A DNA stretch of 64,000 nucleotides from Streptomyces cynarae. Lineage in GTDB: Bacteria > Actinomycetota > Actinomycetes > Streptomycetales > Streptomycetaceae. Where the stretch lies: the NCBI RefSeq assembly GCF_025642135.1, contig NZ_CP106793.1:4990001-5054000 (forward strand), in the 5' to 3' direction. Positions 10,503 to 17,980 of this stretch are shown piece by piece (positions within the stretch are counted from its first letter, which is position 1; each line of letters opens with the position of its first letter). Under the pieces are notes generated by a model. That model was given only the letters and a program-made list of their open reading frames with translations. It had not been told where the DNA came from and did not search any database. The translations under genes were made by a program, and so were the position numbers.

Positions 10503-11552
10503 ATGGCGGACGCCAAGGTCATTCCGTTCGACGACGACCGGTCCCGGGGGGCTGCCGTGCAGCGGCCGTCGCGGCGCCGGAGCGCCGGGAACAGCCGGTT
10601 GAAGGGGGAGCCCGCGGTGGTCCGCGAGGTCCAGCCCCTGCACGGCGAGGCCCTCCCGCAGGATGATGTTCCCGTGACACGCGAGGAAAGGCCGCCGGCC
10701 CGCTCCCGGGAAGGGGGCCTGGAGCGGCGTATCGCCGGAGGGCTGGCCTTTCTGCGCCGACGCCTGACGGGCGACTACGAGGTCGACGACTTCGGCTACG
10801 ACGAGGAGCTGACCGACCAGGTCCTGATGTCGCTGCTGCGGCCGGTGTACGAGAAGTACTTCCGGGTCGAGGTGAAGGGCATCGAGAACATCCCGGACAA
10901 GGGCGGGGCGCTGATCGTCGCCAACCACTCCGGGACGCTGCCGCTGGACGGCCTGATGATGCAGGTCGCCGTGCACGACAACCACCCGGCCGGGCGCCAT
11001 CTGCGGCTGCTCGCGGCCGACTTGGTGTTCGTGCTGCCGGTGGTGAACGAACTGGCCCGCAAGGCCGGCCACACCCTGGCGTGCGCGGAGGACGCGGAAC
11101 GGCTCCTCGATCGCGGTGAGGTCGTCGGGGTGATGCCGGAGGGCTTCAAGGGGATCGGGAAGCCGTTCAGCGAGCGGTACAAGTTGCAGCGGTTCGGGCG
11201 TGGCGGCTTCGTCTCCACGGCGCTGCGGGCCGGGGCGCCGATCATTCCGTGCTCGATCGTCGGCGCGGAGGAGATCTACCCGATGATCGGCAACGCGAAG
11301 ACGCTGGCTCGGCTGCTGGGGTTCCCGTACTTCCCGCTCACCCCGACGTTTCCCTGGCTGGGGCCGTTGGGGGCGATTCCGCTGCCGACGAAGTGGACGA
11401 TTCAGTTCGGGGAGCCGATCGAGACGGACGGGTATCCGCCGGAGGCCGCGGAGGATCCGATGCTGATGTTCAACCTGACGGATCAGGTGCGGGAGCAGAT
11501 TCAGCACACCTTGTACAAGCTGCTGGTGCAGCGGAGGTCTGTGTTCTTCTGA
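10503..11552 (+). CDS. Lysophospholipid acyltransferase family protein (PlsC-like)
   Basis: 349 residues from ATG 10503, with GAGGAGCG upstream. Residues 1-75 are low-complexity and charged. The acyltransferase domain follows, with the catalytic NHSGTLPLD (HX4D) near residue 140, the FVLPVV segment, and the glycerophosphate-binding MPEGFKGIGKPFSERYKLQRFGRGG near residue 210. It would transfer an acyl chain from acyl-CoA or acyl-ACP to a lysophospholipid or related acceptor at the inner membrane face. It is cotranscribed with the epimerase and converges on rsbN, with a shared terminator between them. Confidence 0.9.
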   Translation: MADAKVIPFDDDRSRGAAVQRPSRRRSAGNSRLKGEPAVVREVQPLHGEALPQDDVPVTREERPPARSREGGLERRIAGGLAFLRRRLTGDYEVDDFGYDEELTDQVLMSLLRPVYEKYFRVEVKGIENIPDKGGALIVANHSGTLPLDGLMMQVAVHDNHPAGRHLRLLAADLVFVLPVVNELARKAGHTLACAEDAERLLDRGEVVGVMPEGFKGIGKPFSERYKLQRFGRGGFVSTALRAGAPIIPCSIVGAEEIYPMIGNAKTLARLLGFPYFPLTPTFPWLGPLGAIPLPTKWTIQFGEPIETDGYPPEAAEDPMLMFNLTDQVREQIQHTLYKLLVQRRSVFF

Positions 11553-11579
11553 GCGGTTCTCGGTTTGCGGTACGACGAT

Positions 11580-11610
11580 GGGGGCGCCCCTTGGCGGAAG
11601 GGGCGCCCCC
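11580..11610. terminator. Bidirectional terminator between acyltransferase and rsbN
   Basis: GGGGGCGCCCCTT and AAGGGGCGCCCCC form a nearly perfect stem around a small loop. It lies 28 bp past the acyltransferase stop and 19 bp past the rsbN stop on the other strand, so it can end both transcripts. Confidence 0.85.
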
Positions 11611-11628
11611 ACTCGGTTTCCCGGTTCC

Positions 11629-12846
11629 CTACCTGTTCTCCTCGCCGTCGATGCCCAAGCCCGGTAGCAGGCCCGGAAGCAACGGCGGGAGCGTGACGTT
11701 CGGCCCCGAGGACGGGGTCTTGCTCGTCGAGGGGGAACTGCTTGCGCTGTCCTTCGGGGGGTCCAGGAGACCGCCCGTGTTGCCGCCGAGCAGGCCGTCG
11801 CCGGTGCTGTTCGAGCTGGACGGCTGGGGGTTGCCGCTGCTGCTGTGGGTGCCGGGGGCGGAGCCGCCGCTGGTGCTGGGGGCCGGGGCGTCGGAGCCGG
11901 CGGAACCCGTGGAGCCCGGGGCGGAGCTGCGGTGCCGGCCGGGGCCGCCCTGGGACGGGGGCTGCGGCAGCAGCGACTGCAGCGGTGCGACATCCCGGTC
12001 TATGGCGTCGAAGACCGACGACACCTCCTGACTGACGTCCCCGAGCTGGGCGGGCAGCCGCTCGCGCAGGGCACCCCAGGCCTCGCGGTGGGACTCGGAG
12101 AAGGCGGAGAGGGTCTGGATGGGCGCCAGTGAGCCGTCCCGCTCGTACGCCTCGTGCAGCAGGCGGTGGCCTTCGGCCGCGTCGTGCCGCATGCCGGACA
12201 GGGTGCGGCGGACCTCGGTGAGGGACTCGTGGTCGAGGTCGCCGGCGCGGCCGCGCTCCATCAGCCGTCGGGCCTCGCTCAGCCGGGTCGACGCCTGGTC
12301 GAGGTAGAGCTGCCCGCGGTCGTTGTCCCCGTCGGCCATGTCGAGTTTGACGTCCTCGATGCCGCGTTTGAGGCCGTAGAGGGAGTCGCCGGGCAGGGCG
12401 TCGGAACTCGCGGCGGCAACTCCACCGAAGGAGGCCGCGGCCACGCCGACGCTGAGTCCGCCCGCGGCGAGACCCTTGGTGAGCCGTGTCCGCGGCCGCA
12501 ACTTCCCCAGCGTGGTTGCACGATGGGCGCCCCGCCCGTGTCGTTGCTCCGGCACCGAAGGGCTCGCCGCCTCGCCCGCCGGGGCCGTGCCGTCCCGGAA
12601 CATGGCCTCCATCGCGGCCACAAGCCGCGCGCGCTGGACGACCTTGACCTCCGGGTCGAGCGTCGGCCTGGGCAGTTCGCCGAGACGGGTCGCGAGGCCC
12701 AACAGGCGGGTCTCATCGGTCCGTTCCGCAGCAGCCGGGGCCGGTCCTTCGGGCTGCTCGGCCGCCGCGCCCCGGTCGTCGGACTGCTCCTCCAGGGCCT
12801 GGGCGAAGGCGTTCGCCCGCCGGTGTGCCGATACGTTCGCGATCAC
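11629..12846 (-). CDS. rsbN: RsbN-like membrane anti-sigma factor for BldN (DUF5667)
   Basis: 405 residues from GTG 12846; this start sits 8 nt after a GAGGAGG site, whereas the longer GTG at 12855 overlaps that site. A cytoplasmic N-terminal region of about 120 residues would be the sigma-binding part. It is followed by one hydrophobic segment (residues about 125-145, GLAAGGLSVGVAAASFGG). Then comes a DUF5667-type extracytoplasmic domain (DALPGDSLYGLKRGIEDVKL onwards), ending in a long Ser/Pro/Gly-rich tail. The architecture and the place directly downstream of bldN match RsbN, which holds sigma-BldN at the membrane. A BldN-type promoter lies upstream, suggesting feedback. Confidence 0.9.
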   Translation of the reverse strand: MIANVSAHRRANAFAQALEEQSDDRGAAAEQPEGPAPAAAERTDETRLLGLATRLGELPRPTLDPEVKVVQRARLVAAMEAMFRDGTAPAGEAASPSVPEQRHGRGAHRATTLGKLRPRTRLTKGLAAGGLSVGVAAASFGGVAAASSDALPGDSLYGLKRGIEDVKLDMADGDNDRGQLYLDQASTRLSEARRLMERGRAGDLDHESLTEVRRTLSGMRHDAAEGHRLLHEAYERDGSLAPIQTLSAFSESHREAWGALRERLPAQLGDVSQEVSSVFDAIDRDVAPLQSLLPQPPSQGGPGRHRSSAPGSTGSAGSDAPAPSTSGGSAPGTHSSSGNPQPSSSNSTGDGLLGGNTGGLLDPPKDSASSSPSTSKTPSSGPNVTLPPLLPGLLPGLGIDGEENR

Positions 12847-12976
12847 TGGCGGCACCTCCTCTCGTCATGACGGTCGACTCCCCAGGGGGTCCTGAGGGTT
12901 GCACGCGCTGACCGCATCCACACGATCGAGTGATCAAAGAGGGTCAGGGTGTGACCACAGGGAGCCTGTATCCCGC

Positions 12977-13005
12977 ACAACGAGCGGCTCGGCACTTGGG
13001 TTACG
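12977..13005 (-). promoter_or_regulatory. Predicted sigma-BldN promoter of rsbN
   Basis: Read on the minus strand, CGTAAC (13005-13000) is followed after 17 bp by CGTTGT (12982-12977). The recalled sigma-BldN consensus is CGTAAC, 16-17 bp, CGTTGA, so the -35 is exact and the -10 differs in one base. The -10 lies about 130 bp upstream of the rsbN start, and within the 264 bp gap that separates bldN from rsbN. This supports sigma-BldN activating its own anti-sigma gene. Confidence 0.75.
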
Positions 13006-13110
13006 GACGGCGGATGATCGGATCGCGAACACAACGGACTTGTACGGACGGTGAGTTGGCGGTCGCGCTGAGTGTTCGTCCGGTGGGTGGGCGAGGGCTG
13101 GCCGGGGGTC

Positions 13111-13884
13111 TCAGCGGGCGTCTTCGGGGAGGAGTCGGGCCAGAGTGCGGACGGCCCGGTACTGAAGGGTCTTGATCGCGCCCTCGTTCTTGCCCATCAC
13201 GCGGGCGGTCTCGGCGACGGACAGGCCCTGGAGGAAGCGGAGCGTGACGCACTCCTGCTGCTGGGGGTTGAGTCGCCGCACGGCTTCGAGGAGGGCGGCG
13301 TTGGAGAGCGACTCCAGCACGGAGTCCTCCGGAGAGCGCTCGACCTCGTTGGCGTCGAGCATCTCGCCGGTCGTCACCTCCAGCCGGAAGCGGCTGGACT
13401 TGAAGTGGTCGGCGACGAGGTTGCGCGCGATGGTGACGAGCCAGGCGCCGAAGTCGCGACCCTGCCAGGTGAAGGTGCCGATGCGGCGCAGGGCGCGCAG
13501 AAAGGTCTCGCTGGTGAGGTCCTCGGCGGTGGCCCTGCCTCCGACGCGGTAGTAGATGTAGCGGTAGACGGTGTCGCTGTACTGGTCGTACAGGCGCCCG
13601 AAGGCGTCGGCCTCGCCGGCCTGGGCGCGCTCCACGAGGTCCATCATGCGGGCGCTGTCGCTGTCCGCGGCCGGGCGGCGTGCGGTGGCGGCGGCCGCGC
13701 CCGAGCGGCCGCGCCTGCCGACCGCGGCGCTGCCGTCCGCCAGTGCGTAGCACGGGCCGACGGGGGCGGCGGTGGCGAAGGCGGGGGCGGCGTACGCGGT
13801 GGGGACGAATCCGCGCAACAGCTCGTGGACCGTCGCGCGGAGCGTAGCCAGGCCCGAGGCGTCAACCCCGACGTGTGGGTACAC
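13111..13884 (-). CDS. bldN: ECF sigma factor BldN with N-terminal pro-sequence
   Basis: 257 residues from GTG 13884, with GGGAG just upstream. Residues 1 to about 85 form an unusual Ala/Gly-rich extension that precedes sigma region 2. S. coelicolor sigma-BldN is made as a proprotein with an 86-residue extension removed by proteolysis (established), and the match in length is close. Region 2 runs from about residue 85 (AFGRLYDQYSDTVYRYIYYR, then TAEDLTSETFLRAL). Region 4 is at about 205-250 (QQQECVTLRFLQGLSVAETA, KNEGAIKTLQYRAVRTLA). BldN directs bldM, chaplin and rodlin genes during aerial growth. No TTA codon is needed to explain regulation here. The downstream partner is rsbN. Confidence 0.93.
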   Translation of the reverse strand: MYPHVGVDASGLATLRATVHELLRGFVPTAYAAPAFATAAPVGPCYALADGSAAVGRRGRSGAAAATARRPAADSDSARMMDLVERAQAGEADAFGRLYDQYSDTVYRYIYYRVGGRATAEDLTSETFLRALRRIGTFTWQGRDFGAWLVTIARNLVADHFKSSRFRLEVTTGEMLDANEVERSPEDSVLESLSNAALLEAVRRLNPQQQECVTLRFLQGLSVAETARVMGKNEGAIKTLQYRAVRTLARLLPEDAR

Positions 13885-14870
13885 GGGACTCCCAGTGGCA
13901 GAGCTTCCATCACGTGCAGTGCGGGACCGTTCACCCGTCGTAGCGACGGAGGGGTACCGGTTTGCGTCTGAGGAGAATAACGCTTAGTACAGGCAGCGCT
14001 ACACCCAGTTGCTCAAATCATCGATTACGTCGCTTCTGTAACCGATTGACGCCTGCTCAAGTGCCGCATAGTGACCGTTTATTGATCGGTTGAGTTCGGC
14101 TTCCGTCTGAGTGCGGGGCGTGTTGTGGCCGGGTGTGGGGTGGGAGGAGTGCCGGGCCGGGGGCGGGGTAGAAACGCCCGAATGCACCCAGCCGCCACAA
14201 GTCGCCGCCGACCACGGCACTTTGCTCGCCCCCGCCGCCCCTACCCGTCCCCTCCCGGGGGCTGCCGCCCCCGGACCCCCACCAAGGCGGGCTCGAGACG
14301 GGCGCGGAACTGGGATGCGGGAACGCTCCGTGCACGGTGCGTACAGGGAGCCCGCGCTGGGTTGGAGGCGGGGGAGGGTCCGCTGGGAGCGCCGGAGGCT
14401 GGGCGGCTACGCCTGCGGCGGCGTACGAGCGGCGGAGGGACGCACGTCCGAGCCGTCTTGTGTTCGAGGGCCAGGCGGGTGACCGAATCGGGGCTGGGGG
14501 GCTCTTAGGCGGGGCCTGGGGGCGGCCCCCAGGTAGGGGCAGGGTGCGAAGCCTCCGGCTGGGGACCAGGGGAGCGGGGGAGCGGGGGACTGGGGACTGA
14601 GGGTCCTGGGCCCGGGGGTGCGGGGGTACGGGGGACTGAGGGTCCTGGGCCCGGGGGTGCGAGGGCTGGGCTCCGGGACATGCTCCCCGATGCGGCTAGG
14701 GCCTGAGGGTGACGCCTGCGATGCGGCCGGACCGAGGCTGCCGCCTGTAACGCGACCCCTCTCCGACGCTGACGCCTGCGATGCAGTTCCTGGCCGAGGC
14801 TGACGCAGCGACGCGACGTGGGCCAGGCTGACTCAGCGACGCGACGCGGGCTGGGGCTGACTCGGCGACG
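13885..14870. other. Non-coding region upstream of bldN
   Basis: Nearly 1 kb without a credible gene. The first 200 bp must hold the bldN promoter; it is the most AT-rich part and contains TTAC (14025-14028) and GTAA (14038-14041) as an inverted pair 9 bp apart. That spacing does not fit the BldD box, so no regulator is assigned. From 14228 the GC-rich leader GCCCCCGCCGCCCCTACCC, also seen at 6781, appears with short GC palindromes. From about 14560 simple G-rich repeats grade into the tandem array that starts near 14760. Confidence 0.6.
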
Positions 14871-15480
14871 CGGCTCCGAACCGACGCTGACGCAGCGACG
14901 CGACGTGGGCCGAGGCCGACGCCTGCGATGCAACTCCTGGCCGAGGCTGACGCCTGCGACGCGGCTCCGAGCGGGGCTCACTCAGCGGCGCGACGTGGGC
15001 CGGGGCTGACTCGGCGACGCGGCATGGAGCCGGGGCTGACGCAGCGACGCGGGCTGGGGCTTGACTCAGCGGCGCGGCTCCGAACCGACGCTGACGCAGC
15101 GACGCGACGTGGGCCGAGGCCGACGCCTGCGATGCAACTCCTGGCCGAGGCTGACGCCTGCGACGCGGCTCCGAGCGAGGCTCACTCAGCGGCGCGACGT
15201 GGGCCGGGGCTGACTCAGCGACGCGGCATGGAGCCGGGGCTGACGCAGCGACGCGGGCTGGGGCTGACTCAGCGGCGCGGCTCCGGACCGACGCTGACGC
15301 AGCGACGCGACGTGGGCCGAGGCTGACGCCTGCGATGCAACTCCTGGCCGAGGCTGACGCCTGCGACGCGGCTCCGAGCGAGGCTGACTCAGCGGCGCGA
15401 CGTGGGCCGGGGCTGACTCAGCGACGCGGCATGGAGCCGGGGCTGACGCAGCGACGTGGGCTGGGGCTGACTCAGGGACG
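14871..15480. repeat. 203-204 bp tandem repeat, three copies
   Basis: The segment beginning CGGCTCCGAACCGACGCTGA recurs at 14871, about 15075 and about 15278, giving periods of 204 and 203 bp, with the third copy running to about 15480. Each copy is itself built from shorter related units of 17-20 bp such as GGGCTGACTCAGCGACGCG, and weaker units extend the array from roughly 14760 to 15545. Both strands carry open frames with repetitive translations (for example GLTQRRG and SRRCVSLG), best read as artefacts of the repeat. It fills the space between bldN and the convergently oriented HAD gene end. Confidence 0.85.
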
Positions 15481-15584
15481 CGACGTGGATCGAGGCTGAC
15501 TCAGCGGCGCGACGTGGGCCGAGGCTGACGCAGTGGCGCGATGTGGGCCGGGTCGAGGCATCCCGGTCGGAAGGGGCGCGGAGT

Positions 15585-16496
15585 TCAGCGGCGTCGGCGG
15601 TGGAGGGCGATCGCGGCTGCCGTGCCTCCGGCCACCGCGCCCACACCGGCCGCTGCCGGCAGGCCGACCTTCGCGGCCTTGCGGGCCGTGCGGTAGTCGC
15701 GCAGGCGCCAGTCGCAGGCGCGGGCGTGTTTGCGGAGCTTGGCGTCCGGGTTGATCGCGTAGGGGTGGCCCACCAGCGACAGCATCGGGATGTCGTTGTG
15801 CGAGTCGCTGTAGGCCGCGCAGCGCGAGAGGTCCAGCCCCTCCGCCACCGCCAACGCGCGGACCGCCTCCGCCTTCGCCGGGCCGTGGAGGGGTTCGCCC
15901 ACCAGGCGGCCGGTGTAGACGCCGTCGACGGACTCCGCCACCGTGCCCAGGGCGCCGGTGAGGCCCAGCCTGCGTGCGATCACCGTGGCGATCTCCACCG
16001 GAGCGGCCGTCACCAGCCACACCTTCTGCCCCGCGTCCAGGTGCGCCTGCGCCAGCGCCCGCGTGCCCGGCCAGATCCGCTCGGCCATGTACTCGTCGTA
16101 GATCTCCTCGCCGATCGACATCAGCTCGGAGACCCGGTGGCCCTTCACGATCGACAGCGCGGAGTCCCGCGCGTCCTGCATGTGCTCGGGATCCTCCACC
16201 CCGGCCAGCCGGAACCACGCCTGCTGCCAGGCGAACTTCGCCAGATCGCGGGTCTCGAAGAACTTCCGCTTGTACAGGCCCCGGCCGAAGTGGAACAGCG
16301 CGGCGCCCTGCATCACCGTGTTGTCCAGGTCGAAGAACGCCGCCGCCTTGTCGTCGCCGTGCACCGGGAACTGCTGTTCCTGGTCGGAGACCTCCTGCGA
16401 GGTCTTGCGCGCTGCCTCCGCCGAGGCCTCGCCTGCCAACACGCTCCGCGCCGTGGCGGAGCGCCTACGGGGAGTGAGCCATCCGAGAGCGGCCAT
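15585..16496 (-). CDS. HAD-superfamily hydrolase, subfamily IB (SerB-like)
   Basis: 303 residues. HAD motif I is [11 protein letters not shown] (Asp56 nucleophile, Asp58), motif [11 protein letters not shown] near residue 165, the catalytic Lys in GPAKAEAV, and motif [22 protein letters not shown] near residue 230. This arrangement is typical of HAD-IB proteins related to phosphoserine phosphatase and of lipid-phosphate phosphatases. A C-terminal hydrophobic stretch ([22 protein letters not shown]) followed by HRRRR suggests a membrane anchor. Its neighbours are bldN and, divergently, the glutaredoxin and rex genes. The substrate is unknown. Confidence 0.88.
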   Translation of the reverse strand: MAALGWLTPRRRSATARSVLAGEASAEAARKTSQEVSDQEQQFPVHGDDKAAAFFDLDNTVMQGAALFHFGRGLYKRKFFETRDLAKFAWQQAWFRLAGVEDPEHMQDARDSALSIVKGHRVSELMSIGEEIYDEYMAERIWPGTRALAQAHLDAGQKVWLVTAAPVEIATVIARRLGLTGALGTVAESVDGVYTGRLVGEPLHGPAKAEAVRALAVAEGLDLSRCAAYSDSHNDIPMLSLVGHPYAINPDAKLRKHARACDWRLRDYRTARKAAKVGLPAAAGVGAVAGGTAAAIALHRRRR

Positions 16497-16679
16497 GACG
16501 CGAGCATAGCCACTCTGTTCGGTGGTTCCGGACTCGAGAAGTTTGGAGGCTGTGAACTCTCCACGACGGAGTCGTCAAAGGTCTCCCAAGGAGTCATCCC
16601 CTTGGCGTGGCACGGGGGGTGGGCGAGGGCCCGACCAGGTAGTGAGCGCGGGCTGCCGCCGCTTTCCGCCGGAGTGAGA

Positions 16680-16970
16680 ATGGCCGACATGAGTCCCATC
16701 TTTCGGCGTAACAGCAGCGGCCAGAACCCCACCGAGCGGCTCGTCACCCTCATCCGGAAGCCCGGGTGTCATCTCTGCGACGACGCGCAGGTCGTCATCG
16801 AGAAGGTGTGCGGCGAGCTCGGCGTGCCCTGGGAGGAGAAGGACATCACCCAGGACCAGCGGCTCCACGACGAGTACTGGGAGCAGATCCCCGTCGTCCT
16901 CGTCGACGGTGCCCAGCACACCTTCTGGCGTGTCGACGAGCAGCGGCTGCGCAGGGCGCTGACCGAGTAG
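16680..16970 (+). CDS. Glutaredoxin-like (DUF836/thioredoxin-fold) protein
   Basis: 96 residues from ATG 16680 with GGAG 6 nt upstream (an ATG at 16689 is an alternative). LIRKPGCHLCDDA gives a CxxC pair, Cys30 and Cys33, at the start of a thioredoxin fold, with the cis-Pro in EQIPVVLVDG. The family is small glutaredoxin or NrdH-like oxidoreductases of uncertain partner. It lies just upstream of the redox regulator rex and its haem operon but has its own spacing of about 240 bp, including the Rex operator, so it is probably a separate transcript. A link to thiol redox balance is inferred. Confidence 0.88.
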   Translation: MADMSPIFRRNSSGQNPTERLVTLIRKPGCHLCDDAQVVIEKVCGELGVPWEEKDITQDQRLHDEYWEQIPVVLVDGAQHTFWRVDEQRLRRALTE

Positions 16971-17112
16971 TCCAAAGAGGTCCGCAAAGTCGCCTAGGAT
17001 CGAGGGCGACTGGTCTTGGGGGCGGGGATCGTTGAGGAGAGTGTGCGGTGAAGCCCCCAGCAGTACCACGCGTGACCCCGGTCACGTTGGCCGGGCAAAT
17101 CGGACACCATCT

Positions 17113-17141
17113 TTGTGCACGCGTTCACAAAGACATAGCCT
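17113..17141 (+). promoter_or_regulatory. Rex operator (ROP) and rex promoter
   Basis: TTGTGCACGCGTTCACAA at 17113-17130 is an 18 bp near-perfect palindrome matching the recalled Rex operator TTGTGAA, 4 bp, TTCACAA with one mismatch. TTGTGC inside it (17113-17118) followed after 17 bp by TAGCCT (17136-17141) reads as a Streptomyces vegetative promoter (TTGAC/TAGRRT type). Rex binding would cover the -35 and spacer and block transcription while NADH is low. It lies 66 bp upstream of the rex start. Confidence 0.88.
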
Positions 17142-17206
17142 GCATTCGACGGGGCGGTCTGGGGACGTGTGACCGCCCGCAGCCCCGCTCTACCCGCAGG
17201 AGCACC

Positions 17207-17980
17207 GTGGCAACTGGCCGAACTCACCGACCGGCGACCCGTAGCCGAGGGATTCCCGAGGCCACCGTCGCCAGGCTTCCGCTGTACCTCCGAGCCCTGA
17301 CCGCGCTGTCGGAGCGCTCGGTACCCACGGTCTCCTCCGAGGAGCTGGCCGCCGCCGCGGGCGTGAACTCCGCGAAGCTGCGCAAGGACTTCTCCTACCT
17401 CGGCTCCTACGGCACCCGGGGCGTGGGCTACGACGTCGAGTATCTCGTCTACCAGATCTCCCGCGAACTGGGCCTGACCCAGGACTGGCCGGTTGTGATC
17501 GTCGGTATCGGCAACCTCGGCGCGGCGCTGGCCAACTACGGCGGGTTCGCCTCCCGCGGCTTCCGGGTCGCGGCCCTCATCGACGCCGACCCGGCCCTCA
17601 CGGGCAAGGCGGTCGCCGGCATCCCGGTCCAGCACACGGACGATCTGGAAAAGATCATCAAGGACAACGGCGTCTCGATCGGCGTGATCGCGACCCCCGC
17701 GGGCGCCGCCCAGCAGGTCTGCGACCGGCTCGTGGGCGCGGGCGTGACCTCCATCCTGAACTTCGCGCCGACCGTGCTGACCGTTCCGGACGGCGTCGAC
17801 GTCCGCAAGGTCGACCTCTCCATCGAGCTGCAGATCCTCGCCTTCCACGAGCAGCGCAAGGCCGGCGAGGAGGCCATCGCCGATGCGCTGCCCGACGGCC
17901 TGCCGGCCGCCGCCGCCTCGACCACGGAGTCCGCCGACAAGGGACCCGACGGGGACGTCCCCGCCGTGATGCCGGCATGA
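17207..17980 (+). CDS. rex: Redox-sensing transcriptional repressor Rex
   Basis: 257 residues from GTG 17207, with GCAGGAGCACC as the ribosome-binding site; the open frame extends upstream through the operator, which rules out the longer start. The N-terminal winged helix (residues about 15-85) includes PLYLRALTALSE and NSAKLRKDFSYLGSYGTRGVGYDV. The C-terminal Rossmann domain starts with VVIVGIGNLGAALANYGGF and contains LIDADPAL and VIATPAGAAQQVCDRL. Rex senses the NADH/NAD+ ratio and represses respiratory and haem genes; NADH releases it. It overlaps hemA by 4 bp (ATGA) and controls itself through the operator upstream. Confidence 0.97.
   Translation: MATGRTHRPATRSRGIPEATVARLPLYLRALTALSERSVPTVSSEELAAAAGVNSAKLRKDFSYLGSYGTRGVGYDVEYLVYQISRELGLTQDWPVVIVGIGNLGAALANYGGFASRGFRVAALIDADPALTGKAVAGIPVQHTDDLEKIIKDNGVSIGVIATPAGAAQQVCDRLVGAGVTSILNFAPTVLTVPDGVDVRKVDLSIELQILAFHEQRKAGEEAIADALPDGLPAAAASTTESADKGPDGDVPAVMPA

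Noticed and set aside
14025..14041. BldD box upstream of bldN.
   Set aside because: TTAC and GTAA are present but 9 bp apart, which does not fit the expected 5 bp spacing.
14871..15480. Resemblance of the tandem repeat to a CRISPR array.
   Set aside because: Copies are contiguous without unique spacers and no cas genes are nearby.
14505..15646. Overlapping open frames on both strands across the 203 bp tandem repeat.
   Set aside because: The translations are themselves repeats of short units and no ribosome-binding site or conserved feature was found.
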